Origin: Thermothielavioides terrestris NRRL 8126
Lineage: Eukaryota > Ascomycota > Sordariomycetes > Sordariales > Chaetomiaceae
Reading direction: 5' to 3'
NCBI RefSeq assembly: GCF_000226115.1
Contig: NC_016460.1
Coordinates: 2,666,001 to 2,730,000, forward strand
DNA: 64,000 nucleotides
In this document: positions 32,549 through 44,586 of the stretch, one piece after another
Layout of the letters: the number at the start of each line of letters is the position of its first letter
How positions within the stretch are numbered: position 1 is the first letter of the stretch
Notes under the pieces: generated by a model
The model's database searches: none
What the model was told of the DNA's origin: nothing
Seen by the model: only the letters and a program-made list of their open reading frames with translations
Made by a program: the position numbers and the translations under genes

Positions 32549-34047
32549 ATGGCGACAACAGTGGAAAAGGTGCGTCTCGCTCCGTTGAGGTCTCTCCCTC
32601 GCAGCCCCCGGTGCGAACGTCGCGAGGACTGACGGATGGCTGCAACAGATCAAGGAGATCGAGGCCGAAGTGGGTTTATTCTCCCCCGAGTCTCCAGGAA
32701 GCGGACGCACGACCTTTAACGCCCTGCCTCTTTGCAACAGATGGCCCGAACTCAGAAGAACAAGGCGACGTCGTACCATCTCGGCCAGCTCAAGGCCAAA
32801 CTCGCCAAGCTCAAGCGCGAGCTCCTTACTCCGTCGGGCGGCGGCGGCGGCGGCGGCGGAGTCGGCTTCGATGTCGCCCGCACCGGTGTCGCTAGCATCG
32901 GCTTCATTGGCTTTCCCTCGGTCGGCAAGAGCACGCTCATGAGCCGGCTGACGGGGCAGCACTCCGAGGCGGCCGCCTACGAGTTCACGACCTTGACCAG
33001 CGTGCCCGGCCAGGTCATATACAACGGCGCGCCGCTGCAGATGATCGACCTGCCCGGTATCATTGAGGGTGCGAAGGACGGCCGTGGTCGTGGGCGGCAG
33101 GTCATTGCCGTCGCCAAGACGTGCCATCTGATCTTCATCGTGTTGGACGTCAACAAGCCGCTGACGGATAAGAGGATTATCGAGAGCGAACTGGAAGGGT
33201 TTGGCATCAGGATCAACAAGGAGCCGCCGAATATCACGTTCAGAAAGAAGGATAAGGGCGGGCTGAATATCACCAGCACGGTGCCGCTGACGCACATTGA
33301 CCATGATGAAATCAGGGCGGTCATGAGCGAGTACGCGACACTGCTTGGCTTCATCTTTGATATCGTAAGGGATTGCGGGCTGACGGACCTGGCAGGTACA
33401 AGATCAGCTCGGCCGACATTACCATCCGGTGCGACGCCACCATCGACGACCTGATCGACGTGCTCGAGGCGAAGAGCCGAAGCTATATCCCGGTCATCTA
33501 TGTGCTCAACAAGATCGACAGCATCAGCATCGAGGAGCTCGACCTGCTGTACCGCATCCCCAACGCCGTGCCGATCAGCTCCGAACACGGCTGGAACATT
33601 GACGAGCTGATGGAGGCTATGTACGCTTACTTCCCCTTATCCCTGGCTGCTCGGGCGGCGTGGTAACCAACACTGCACAGGTGGGAGAAGCTGAATCTTA
33701 TCCGGGTGTACACCAAACCCAAAGGCAAGATGCCCGACTACTCGGCCCCTGTGGTGCTTCGCGCGTCGAAGTGCACGGTGGAAGACTTTGTAAGTGGCTC
33801 TCTGCCGGTCTGTCGCTGATCGAATGCCGACTGACCCCATCCAGTGCAACGCCATCCATCGGAGTATTGTCGATCAGTTCAAGACAGCCATCGTCTACGG
33901 AAAGTCAGTCAAGCACCAGCCGCAACGGGTCGGGCTCTCGCATGAGCTTGCAGACGAGGACATCGGTACGTGATACGGTGACCATAACGGTGAATCAAAC
34001 CAGATGCTGATTGTCCCCCTACCGCAGTTACGATTGTCAAGAAGTGA
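32549..34047 (+). CDS. RBG1: Developmentally regulated GTP-binding protein Rbg1/DRG1
   Basis: Seven exons (32549-32569, 32649-32669, 32741-33330, 33396-33620, 33681-33789, 33845-33965, 34028-34047) give 368 residues, the normal DRG length. The N-terminal helix ([20 protein letters not shown]) leads to the P-loop GFPSVGKST (71-79), switch segment [12 protein letters not shown]3 [10 protein letters not shown]4 NKID, and the C-terminal TGS domain ([20 protein letters not shown] through DEDIVTIVKK). An eight-Gly run (47-54) precedes the G domain. DRG GTPases bind translating ribosomes with the Tma46/DFRP1 partner and relieve stalling. The first two exons are 21 nt each; the last is 20 nt. Its promoter carries MITE copy 2. 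All splice phases agree. Confidence 0.95.
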
Positions 34048-37000
34048 TCTCGACCACAGCGAGCCTGCCGGGTTCGACCGTGCCTGAGGCGCTGTCTTCG
34101 CGCAGCATCATCACCCAGCGGAGTCAACCCGACGGTACGCCGAGGCCCGCTTTTCAAGGGCGGTGAGATCCTGGAGCCATAGACTTGGCATGGCTGCCAC
34201 TGCCTGAGGCGTCGGGTGCTTCGTGATGAGGTGGGGTTGTTCCCCGGTTACTCGGGGCATCGAGAGCCCTAGGGCGCAACTGCCGGGTGCGATGAAGTGC
34301 CCTTTCCAAAGGTTGCTAAGCTGCGTCACGCTTCAAAGGCTGCGTCTCGCTTCAAAGCCTGCCACACCGGCTTCCGTATGATTTGGGCATGCGGAAAATG
34401 CTGCAGGCGGGAGAGGCATGGTCGGAAGAAGATGAAGAGAAGACACGCTGAGAGCTGTGGTGTCGAGTATGACTGGTCATGATACATGTTCACTTTTGTT
34501 CCCACGGCATGGAGCGTCTCTGGGCATATACCACACATATAGATACGCGCAATGGGCATTGGAAAGGCGTCTACAGCGCCCAAATGTAGCGGTGGTCCAT
34601 CGCACAGCCGCGACCGCGGCGGATAGAAGAAATTGGATGGGAGTTGCATTGTATCCTCTGCATTGCTCTGTTGACGCCACCAAGTGCAGATGAGGTAGGC
34701 AGTTACCGCACAGGGGGCTGACACGACTTGGTGCGCGCCTCCCGAGCGACCGTTGAAGGTTGTTCCCCATCCAACGTCTCCGTCTCTCTCTGTTGGAGAC
34801 TGTGTGCGCTGCGCAGCACTTAGTTACCACTCCTCCTGTCCCCCCCCCTTCCCTTCGCCGAAAGCGTGGCTGGCGAGGCGAGGATTGCCGCGACCCGAAC
34901 CAATCAGTCTTGCTGGATCTGGACTGAACCGTTGCTCGTGATCTCTCCGCGCCAGAGCCTCGCCTGCCGTGCCCTCCCTCCCTCTTCCGTTCCCTCTCCC
35001 TCCTTCCCTCCCCCCCCCCCGGCGCTGAAATGGACATGACGCCCCCAACCCCGGGCCGGCCGGGCCAACTGCCGGCAGAAGCGCCTACCACGTATACTCT
35101 GGATGGTATGTACTGTGCATGCTGCCCCGCTCACGAGCATGTACAGTACACTACATATGGTACGTAGGGCTGGCAGGATGGCAAGGTCGATCGCCGGAGT
35201 AGTCTACATACCGGCCTATCCGTACGCACTACAGTGTAATCTGCACTTCGTGGCTACCTAGTTAGAGCCACGAGGCCCACGGCCGGACCAGGGCAGGCGG
35301 CCTGGCCTCGTTGTCCTGCTCTTTACGGCATCGGCGCTTACACGCCAACTACTGCGTACCTGCCACGATCTGTACGACTGTGAGTCCCCCGTTATTGTGC
35401 AGTCTCTATATATATACTAGAGGCCACGACGGGGTCAGGACGGTCTTGTCAAGCTTGGCGTGGGGAGCTGCTGCTGCCCCTTTACCCCCTTTTCCTGCTT
35501 CACCTGGCTTGAGCCACAGTTACGCGGCCGGGTTTCGGTTTCTTTGTTTCTGCGGTTGCATGGCAAGGAAAGCCCCTTGGGCATTCAAGGCTCGGTTCAG
35601 CTGTGGGGGAGTCGGCTCGCGATCCACGACTGGCGGCTCAGGGGTTGTTGTTGTTGTGTTGTTGTTGTAATACATACTTACACCAAGTGACGAACTACAG
35701 TACCATGGTGCCGTGTGTTGTGCATTGTTTGCGGGGCGTGTGGCTTCGGATGAAGTCTCTCATTGTCCGTCCCGTGTATGTACATACATACTGGCAGTAA
35801 CTACTGGCAGCCGGAAACATAAGACGACCACGACCAAGGAGAACCGGGCTGCCCTCGCCTCATGAGCAGCGACCCGTTGACAAATCGGCCTTGTATCTGC
35901 ATGACGCTAGTGTAGCGATAGCGATATATCTGAACAAGGGGAACGCAAAGTTGGGTAGCAACAACGGAAAGGTGCCCCTTGCGTGCTGCATGCGGCCTGC
36001 TGGTCGGCCGGCTGAAGTGCGTGGCAGGCAGGGGAAAGGGGGAAGTTCAGATGAGGAAAAAGACGTTGGGGCGCAATGCTCGCTCAGCCTTCCCGGGTTC
36101 AACTCCACGAACTAACTTACTGCACAGTTGGGGGTGAAGGCCTGAGCGGACGGACTTCATGCGCGGCAACGCACGCGCATAACCCGGGTTACTGCCAACT
36201 AACTAGCGAGCGGGATGATCTGCGCAGAGTTTAAATTGCCCGGCCACGTTTCATGCGAGGCCGTGGTGGATTGCTCGACGGAAAATGCCATGGACCTGTC
36301 CTGTACAATAACCACAGGGCTGGTTTGTTTGCTAGCGTGGCTCTTTCCCCCTACTTTGGAACAGGGATTGCAGCCAACAAAAAAACGGCCTTTTTTTACC
36401 CTTCCTCGACCTAATAATGTATATACCACGAGAACAAACAAACCAGGGACGGATTGTAGTTACCTACTGTCCGAAACACTACTGTGTATGCTCCGGGTAT
36501 GCAAGGATTTCCGTAGACAGTAATCCGTAGTGTAGTTGGGCAGTTGGTTGGCGGGTGAGTGTCCGTGGCCGCGGCCTGAGGCGCACCAAGAAGTCAAGTC
36601 GCCGTCTCCCCGTGCTGCTCTTGCCGCTGAAGCCCCCACCTCCTCTCTTGTGGATGAGGGGAGTAGCGTGGGGGCGGCGGAGAGTCAAGCGCACACCATC
36701 CGACGACCGAGAGGAGGTGGCCCGCGCGCGGCAGATTTGCAGGCTCTTCCAGATCAGAAGAGGGCCGGTAGATGGAGCACGAGAGGCCGAAGATCCGGCC
36801 GAGGAGGGGGGATGGCGAGAGTGGGCTTGGCCCCGAAAGTGCGAGTTGACGGCGGCTAACCATTGGCCTCTACCCACAGCTCACGCCTGCGGGCTGCATA
36901 TTCTGTTGGTTCCAGGTTCGCGCCTCTTGCCCATTTCGCCGATGCCCGCGATGCGCCGCGATGCCCGGAAGACAGTCGGACGCGCTGGAGTCAAGATGGT

Positions 37001-40000
37001 GACCGTGGTCGGCACCGACGGGCCTCGTCTCTGGCCGTCACAATCATCTTCGCCGACTCTCGTGCCTGGCTTTCGCACGACGCAACCCCTTTGTGCGTGA
37101 TGTTGAGGCCAACGCCCGAACAAAGGGGAAGCAGCCGTGTTCGAAACGGGGATCGGGCTGCGCGAAGGCCTGCCTTACACAGTAGCGTGCTAGGTAATTT
37201 GTATGTAATCAACAACTGCCACGGTCGTGCCCAAGAAACCAAGATTTCTCAACCAACAAGCTCAGCAGAGCATGTTGCAGGTTGGTCCACTCCCGAGGCG
37301 CCCGGGCGCTTGTTTAGGTGGTGGTTCAGGGAGAGAAACGGCCGGGAGATCAAGCAAGATCTGCCTGGTAGGTGCTCCGGATCCCTGGCGGCAACCCCAG
37401 ACAGAGGATCGTCGTGGTGGGCTCTGCGGGGCTCGGCATGTGGTGTAAGGTATCAACGGATTACGTAGTGTACGGATACGGATTGCTCGGTGAGGAGCAT
37501 AAAAGGAGCTGCGCAAGTGATCGCCGAGCTGCTGATTGGGGGACTGTGAGCGACGGAGTCGTGAATCCTGAGAGGCCGATCGTCAACAAATGACCAAGAC
37601 TCCCCGGCTTCGACCAACCATGGAAGCAGCTGACTTCATCATGTGCCCGTGATCCGGAGCGAGGTTCACTTTCTGTTTGGGCAACCCTTCTCTGAAATGG
37701 CATTCGTCAGTCCTGTTAGGCATCCAGTCTTTGCACTGGGAAGTTGCGACTCGAGCGGTTTTCGGTGCTTCTGTCTCTGCCAACGCCGCCGAAAAACGGA
37801 CACTTCGATTTGCTTGCCGATTTGCTTGCGTCCTGTGGAGCGTAGAGACCTCCTGTGGATACCTACCAGGTATGCACACGCTGGTAAGCCTGCCGCGCTA
37901 ACCATCCCGCGTGTAACTGCTGCGCATTGTGGTATCTCTGGATGGGCCCTTGCATTTCTGACCAGCTGGGTGTCGCGAGGTTGCTCTTTGAGGACTTACG
38001 AGCCGTTCGGCCAGTGGGATGCCAGGCCGGCCAGTCGTGCGCTTGGACCCGGGCTGTCTTGGACAGCCATCAATTTTGTGCCCAATCATTAATCATGGGG
38101 AGTGCGCAGCCCGGAAATTGTGCCCAATGGTAGCGCCGATACGCCCATTCGGAAGGTTGGCCCTGAAAGGGGCGAGTATCCGGCTGCCACCCAAGATCGC
38201 CCACTGCATCCAGCGGGGCCGATAGTTCGCCATGACGCGACCGGTTGCATCTCCGTAACGCCGTCCTCGCCGCAGAGGTCGAGGTCCTGCGAACCACGGC
38301 GTTTTGGAGGCACTTTGGCGCGCCCCTGCTGCTCTCAGAGTGTGTGTCTCGCTAGTTAGATCATGGATGCATCGGCCGCACGCGGGTGTCAATCGATGTT
38401 GCTCAATCGCATCTCGAACATGTACAATCGCGGGCCCGGGTTCAAGGTTCTATCGGCGGCTACCGTGGTCGAAACCGCACGGGGCCGGCTCTGCGTAGCG
38501 TAGGGTTACCCACGGTTCCGTCGAGCGCTCAGCGACAAAGGGGATGCGGCCGGTCGTGTTACACACGGGTCGTTCACCCTGTTGTCCAGCGGGTCGTCCA
38601 TGGCATGCCAAGCCGCGAAAGACGGGGCGTTACTCCGGATAGTGTTGATATCGACTATTGAGCCGGATTAAACCATTCTCGCGCCCTTACACTAATAAGT
38701 ATCACTCTTCGCAGCGCGTGGCGGAAACGCAGGCGCGGCAGGCGACGGGCTGAGCTTCCAGCTTCCACAACCACCTCCTTTTCGCAGCACACAAGATATC
38801 CGAATCTGCCGGCTGATTGGCCCCTCGGGAGTTTGTTGGGTGATCGCGGGCCGAGGCGGCTGGGGGTGGCTTTCAGTGGGTTCCGAGGCCGTCTCATCCA
38901 CTCACCAACCGGTCCTTGGCTACCGATCGATCGCAATTGGCGGCATCATGGTATGGACACCTATGGAGCATGCCAAAAACGGCCTGCGAGACAAGACGTT
39001 CCCCAGATAGGCATTGCAGGGCCACTTATGCGGCCAGGCGGTCCTTGCGCTGGAACTTGCGCTTGCACGCTTGCACGAGAAGACGCATCCTTGTGGGTCC
39101 CCGGCTTTCTGGGGGCGGAGCTGCCCGAACCTCCGCAGGGCATGCGTGGCCCACCCTTGGCCCGCCGACGAAAACTGCAGTTTACTTTGTTGTTACACAC
39201 CTGTCACGGGGCAGGGCGGATAACGTTGCGATGCGAACATCATCGAGGAGGCTTTTGCACTACGACATGATTCGCACCTGGCGCGGAAGTCGTCTCGGCA
39301 CTATTGCTCGAGCAATTTGGCATCGTCGAGTGATTTTCAGCCTTGCGGATTCGGCTCCTTCACCTCATGGCTATCGCGGCGCAGATGGCGGTCCGTGTAA
39401 CCTTATCCACGGAGATACACTAGGAACTGCGTCCACGCCAGGGTTCTGGGCAAGTCATGCGACAGCCTCCTTGACGATCATCCGGTCGCGGACTTCCCTA
39501 TGGAACCAGGTATGTACACTAGTGTATCTGTGCTCTGATCCCGCAAGGAAGCAGCGATCGGGCAGAGCCGGGGGAGGGGGCCAAGAACAACAGCAAATTT
39601 GCGCGCCAGCCACAGTGTTTCGCAGGAGCGTGGTAACTGCGCCGTCAAAACCTTGAGGTTGCTTTTTGCTCGCATGCCCCTGCTCGGCTGCTCACTCAGT
39701 GTCTGTATACGGATGCACGGAAATACACAATAGGTATGTACATACCTGAAAGGCAGGTGGTGATCCATTGCGTGCACGTTACTGTACGATGTAAGTTACG
39801 GCTTTGCGTCTGGGGTCTTGCGCCATATCCGTACTGTACACTAGTGCTTGGCGCACAGTATTGCAGTGTATCCATACCTTACTCAATCTGGATGCGAAGA
39901 GCGAACCCTGACCTGGAATCGACTGGATACGCGGGACGCTCCTGCCACGCGAACCTCCTCAGTACCTATTCAAAGGCAACCCAGCTTGCTCCTTCCCATC

Positions 40001-41591
40001 ACGCCTTGCCGGGCGGACTGGAGGCCGAGTCGCGGTCCACAGATTGCATTACCTGAGTTACTGTGGAATCCAGCTCTTTGTTTCTCAGCCGAGGGCTTTA
40101 CCTGCACAAAGCAGTTGTTGCCAAGGCCAGGCCGAGGCGTCGATGCTCAAGCAACCCAGGTAGTTCACTTACACTTGGCCGGAATTTCAAGATCACTCTT
40201 TTCAGTGGATCTACCCGTACACTACCTATACTAACCCAGCCGTTTAACGCTTTTCCTCAGTACGGTACCTACCACTACCGATGTACAGTACCTATCCTCC
40301 TTCCCAAGTTGTCAGTGCTCGCCATTCACGTTGCTCTTTCCCCTTCCCGTCTCTCCCTCGCCCACGCCTAACCCCTGTCCTCCCTCGACGCCCACACCCC
40401 CCCTCTCTTCTCCCCCCACATCACTCCCCTCTTCGAATGATCGCTTCTGCCCACTGATACTCCGTTTCTGGGGCCTGTGCTCTGTGCTCTGTGCTCTCGC
40501 CCTCAAAGCAGCCCCAGGAGAGCCGGAACCCTGGACCTCCCCCCCTTGCCCCTTGAGCTAGCTCCCTTTGCCGGGAGAGACACAGGCTCTCTGGGATACA
40601 TAAGGTACAATACAAAGCATGCATACGCCGCCGCCCGGGGGCAGGCCTTTCTCCGCCCAGACGCCAGCCTTTGCTGCACGTCTGTCTGACTTTCCCAGGT
40701 TGACGTCCCACAGTCCTCAAGGCTGGACTGCATCTGCAGTGCCGGTTCTGCAGCCGTCTGCCGCCGTCCCACTGGCACTGGCAGAATCGCTCATTGTTTG
40801 CTCCCGACTGCATCATCGCCGCCCCCTTCAGCTGCTCGATTCGATGTGGCCCAGGACTGCCCGAATCTCCGCCGAATAGGGTGCTCGGTCCTGCCAGCCT
40901 CCCCCTCGCTGCCGGACCGGTCTGAATGCGGCCACATCTCCGCCTCCCTATCCGCGCCGAGCTTGTTTAGTTAGTTGCCTACCGACTTTGCAGGTTTGCT
41001 CTCTGGGCGAGGCCAAGGGTCGCATCGACCCCAAGACCGCTCAGCGCACTCCGGAGACTTCGGGGCCCGCGACTAGGAGAGCGGCTACCGTGTGTGTGCC
41101 TTTTGCCCCGGCGTCCCTTCGTAGCTGGCCCCATCCCGCCGACTCCCGGGCCTGCACACGACTCGACCCGCCCTCCTCAACGAGACCTGCCGAACGGCCA
41201 CCGCACATTGGCACACCCCCCTGCTCCCCTTCCTCCTCACCAACGCCTCTGCAGCCGCAACCCTCTCCCCTAGGGCATACATATCGTGCTGCTCCGCTCC
41301 CGGCCGTCCCCAAGATCCTCGACGGCTAGACCGCTGCATGTCCGATCCAAGGGGCCAATTGGTGTTCGGCGCCCGCGGTATCATGCATGCTGCCTCCTGA
41401 GTCTGTCTTGTCTATCCCTTCCGGTCGGGCTAATCCCCACCGCTGCTCGACTCTGGGTGGCCCCCTCACACACAGGGTGGCTCTTCACGGCACCAATCCC
41501 GCTACGAGAGCACGACGCTCGGCCTGTCCCCCATCTACTCGCCCTGCCGCCAGGTTCCGTCTGAGCCAGCCAACGCCTACCCCCCGTCAAC
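34048..41591. other. Large gene-poor region
   Basis: This 7.5-kb stretch has no frame I can defend as a gene. Frames such as 36863-37468 (plus) and 38916-39656 (plus) carry no domain and overlap competing frames. It contains a TTG/GTT microsatellite around 35644-35669, GTAC/ACCTACC motifs (about 39733-39750 and 40263-40294), and a long pyrimidine-rich tract (about 40330-40440) belonging to the leader of the CENP-B-type gene. Non-coding RNAs or decayed transposons may lie here, but I see no inverted termini, and base composition is not strikingly AT-rich. Confidence 0.5.
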
Positions 41592-43382
41592 ATGCACAAC
41601 CAGATCACGGCCGCGACGGGCATGGACCAAGAGAGCCCCATCGCGCCCGACAACACGTTCGGCACTGAGAATTGGGTCGATATGAACTCGTTTCAGCACC
41701 AGACCACAATGCCCGACTACGGAGGCAACTTCGGCTTCATACCTCCCATAAACCATGGGCTGCCCTCAGAATCGCTCAACAGGATGCCGCCGCCGCCGCC
41801 TCCTCCTCAACCGTTGCATCAGCCCCAGGCGACTCATTCACCACTCCCGGTGCTGATGATGCGGGGTGCGGCGTGGCCGAGTATGTTGACAAACCCGAAC
41901 ACTTACGGCCCGGCGCACTCGGCTCCGCCCATCCCCATAGCCCCAATCGCGCCCGTCGCGCCCACCACAACCCCGCTCAAGACGACAAAGCTGCCCTCTG
42001 CCTCCGCGTCGCAGCCCAGGAAGACGCTGACGGACGATGATCGCCGCGCAATGTGCCAGTATGCCGAGGATCACCCCACCGCGAAGCAGACGGACATTGG
42101 CGCCCGATTCGGCGTCGAGAGGAGGTATGCTTACCACTTTTGCTTCCTCGTCTCCAGCGTGCTATCTAACAGGGTTGCCAGCACCGTGTCTAAAGTCTTG
42201 CGGAATAAAGACAAATATCTGAACTCGGAGGAGCGGAGCAGTTCTCCGGTCAAGCGTTCCGGCAAGGGGAAGCAGGCCGACATCGAAAAAGCACTGGTAA
42301 ATTTCATTCGCAAAGGCCAAAGGACGGGTGCCGTGATGACGCGGGAGCTTCTCATGGAGAAGGCGCGTCTCTTCACGTCCCTTGGCACCGGTGACTCCCT
42401 CTTGGACACTGCGTGGCTCGACAAGTTCATGTTGAAACACGGCATCGGCACGGGCGGGGGCAGGTTGCTTCGTCGCGCGTCCGAGACCAACATCCCAGAC
42501 AGTATTCGTGACTCCGATTCACCGTCCCTGGCACCCTCTCAGCCGTCAAGCGCCATTTCTCCCGCTTCTCCGACAGGCCATCTCTCACCGTCCCCGCTGT
42601 CAGCGAACAAGAGCGACGAGGAGAAGGAGAGCATGAACAGCTTCATGGACTTCACTGCCGACGGCGTCTATAAGCATTCCAACTCCCAGAGCACGACATC
42701 TCTATCCAGTGCCTTCACCGATGCCGCGGCCCCTTCGTTTCCCGGAAGCGCAATCAGCCCCACTGCTTCGTTCAACTTCTCTCCGGACCCTAACGTTGGC
42801 ACATTCCTTGCTGGAGACCAGAGCAGGCAACTCTCACCCCACGGCGCCGGTTTCCAACGTCCTCGGAGCCAGACTTTTCCGACGCTGGACCTCGAGTATT
42901 TGAACCAATCCCAATCCGCCGAGCCTGCGACGCCCAAGTATATGGTGCCATCCACTGCCCCGTCATCGGCTCTGGAGACGACGAGCAGCGAGCACGCCGG
43001 GCCAGCCTTCGGCTTTGAACAGGCGGTTTCGCCTCCCCAGCTCCGTCACAGCAGCAGCAACAGCAGCATTGCCGGCCGCTCAACGACCACGCCCGTTACG
43101 TCTAGTGCCGTTGGATCGTCTCCGGGCTCCCCGACGCAAGAGGACGCGCGCAAGGCTGCCGACACATTGCTGTCGTTCATCACGAACGCTAGCGGATTTG
43201 TGGATCATAACGAATACTTGACCGTCGTGCGGCTGACTGAGAAGCTGCGCATTCACCAGAGCCAGCTTGCCAAGGCTGCAGCCCATGGTATAGGCCTTCT
43301 CTCACGGATCCCCGAAGGCGACAGCGAGATGCCAAGCGCGCCTCCAACCACGTTGAAGGTGGAATCAACCATGAGCGCCTGA
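41592..43382 (+). CDS. CENP-B/Tc5-type HTH DNA-binding protein
   Basis: Two exons, 41592-42124 and 42182-43382, give 577 residues; the 57-nt intron is a multiple of three and lacks a stop, but splicing restores the helix FGVERSTVSKVL. The N-terminus is Pro-rich (PPPPPPPQP). The first HTH (CENP-B N-type, about 143-193) contains DDDRRAMCQYAEDHPTAKQT and TVSKVLRNKDKYL. The second is Tc5-transposase-like (about 205-270): ALVNFIRKGQRTGAVMTREL and LLDTAWLDKFMLKHGIG. The remainder is Ser/Pro-rich and disordered, with a short conserved C-terminal helix (NEYLTVVRLTEKLRIHQSQL). No DDE catalytic domain is present, so it is a domesticated DNA-binding protein, probably a transcription or chromatin factor (inference). 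Confidence 0.82.
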   Translation: MHNQITAATGMDQESPIAPDNTFGTENWVDMNSFQHQTTMPDYGGNFGFIPPINHGLPSESLNRMPPPPPPPQPLHQPQATHSPLPVLMMRGAAWPSMLTNPNTYGPAHSAPPIPIAPIAPVAPTTTPLKTTKLPSASASQPRKTLTDDDRRAMCQYAEDHPTAKQTDIGARFGVERRYAYHFCFLVSSVLSNRVASTVSKVLRNKDKYLNSEERSSSPVKRSGKGKQADIEKALVNFIRKGQRTGAVMTRELLMEKARLFTSLGTGDSLLDTAWLDKFMLKHGIGTGGGRLLRRASETNIPDSIRDSDSPSLAPSQPSSAISPASPTGHLSPSPLSANKSDEEKESMNSFMDFTADGVYKHSNSQSTTSLSSAFTDAAAPSFPGSAISPTASFNFSPDPNVGTFLAGDQSRQLSPHGAGFQRPRSQTFPTLDLEYLNQSQSAEPATPKYMVPSTAPSSALETTSSEHAGPAFGFEQAVSPPQLRHSSSNSSIAGRSTTTPVTSSAVGSSPGSPTQEDARKAADTLLSFITNASGFVDHNEYLTVVRLTEKLRIHQSQLAKAAAHGIGLLSRIPEGDSEMPSAPPTTLKVESTMSA

Positions 43383-44586
43383 AAAAGACAACGAGCAGAT
43401 ATACATAACTCATAAACGACGCGAGATATACCCATTTACGCGATTCGGACATCCATATACCCCAAGTTTTGGCGTTCTCGACCTATATCCATACCTCTCC
43501 GGACTCGAAGATATCACGCTCACGCGAATCTTGTCTGGGGAACCGCCTCGCCTTTCTTATCTCTCTCTGTTCAGCATTTCCGTCGGTGTGTTTCAGGACT
43601 TTGAGCTCCATGATTTCCATCCAATTTACACGTTCCATTTCCGAGTTCAAACTGACCTTACCACCGCTAGTTTTCAGCACCAGGTATCAGGGTCTGTCTG
43701 TTTGTATTTCGGCACTTTCCCCATTTCCTGTACACTACATTGCTCACATCGTCTGCATCGTCTTCCATGTTTCACGTGGTTTTAGGGTACTTGGGATGAG
43801 ATAATGGGTCTCACGGGATGCTCGACCACCGTCGATTCAGCGTACCAACCAATTGGTTTACCCGATCGAAATAGCGAGGGACCATATGGCGACGGGATGG
43901 GCGCATGGGTACCGGGTGGGTGGAGGGGGAAGGGGAGGGGGTACTGCGGACAAGAACAAGGACAAAGACCTGCGAGGGTCGATGTGAGGTACGGGCTGCT
44001 GGAGTACTGCCGAGGCGTCTTGGTTTCCTGACAGTGTTGGATGTGGGGGTGGAAGGAAATCGGAAGCGGGGAATGGAAAGGAAGATTGATTTTGGACAGG
44101 GTGGGATGGCAAGGCAACACGTGGTCCTCCTTGCCGGAATTTCGGAGTCTTCTCCATTTTTTTGACCGGGACGAGGCCGGGGAGTGTATTTGCTTGCTTG
44201 GGCGGGAGAGGGAGAGAAAGCGCCTCACCGAAAGATGACTGTCATCTCTGTTGTCATCTCGTGGGACGGGGAAGCTTTTTCTGACGATCTTTTTTTCCAC
44301 GGCCCTTACCCCAAAGGGAACACGACTGCATGACCTCTCTCTCAAGTTCCCTAGTTAGTCCGAAGGCGGTACTCCAGCAAATCACAAGTCTCGGCGGCCC
44401 TCTGCATTTCAAGACAAAGGTCCCTCATCTGAGTCGGGTCATCTCGAGAGTGAACACGAGGTCTCAGCACGGAGTAATGCTTCCTGCACACCCACCACTC
44501 CTCCCCTCTCACCTCTCACCGCAACATGTGTGTGTGTGTTATTACGGACGAGAACTGATGGTAACTACACTATGTATCAAACTTAC
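43383..44586. other. Intergenic between convergent genes
   Basis: A 1.2-kb spacer between the stop of the CENP-B-type gene and that of the PXA gene. Frames here have no domain. A short (GT)n run is at about 44526-44539. Nothing else was seen. Confidence 0.5.

Noticed and set aside
34300..41500. tRNA, rRNA or CRISPR arrays in the gene desert
   Set aside because: Isolated GGTTCAA-like strings (near 36090 and 38430) lack matching acceptor stems; no regularly spaced direct repeats were seen.
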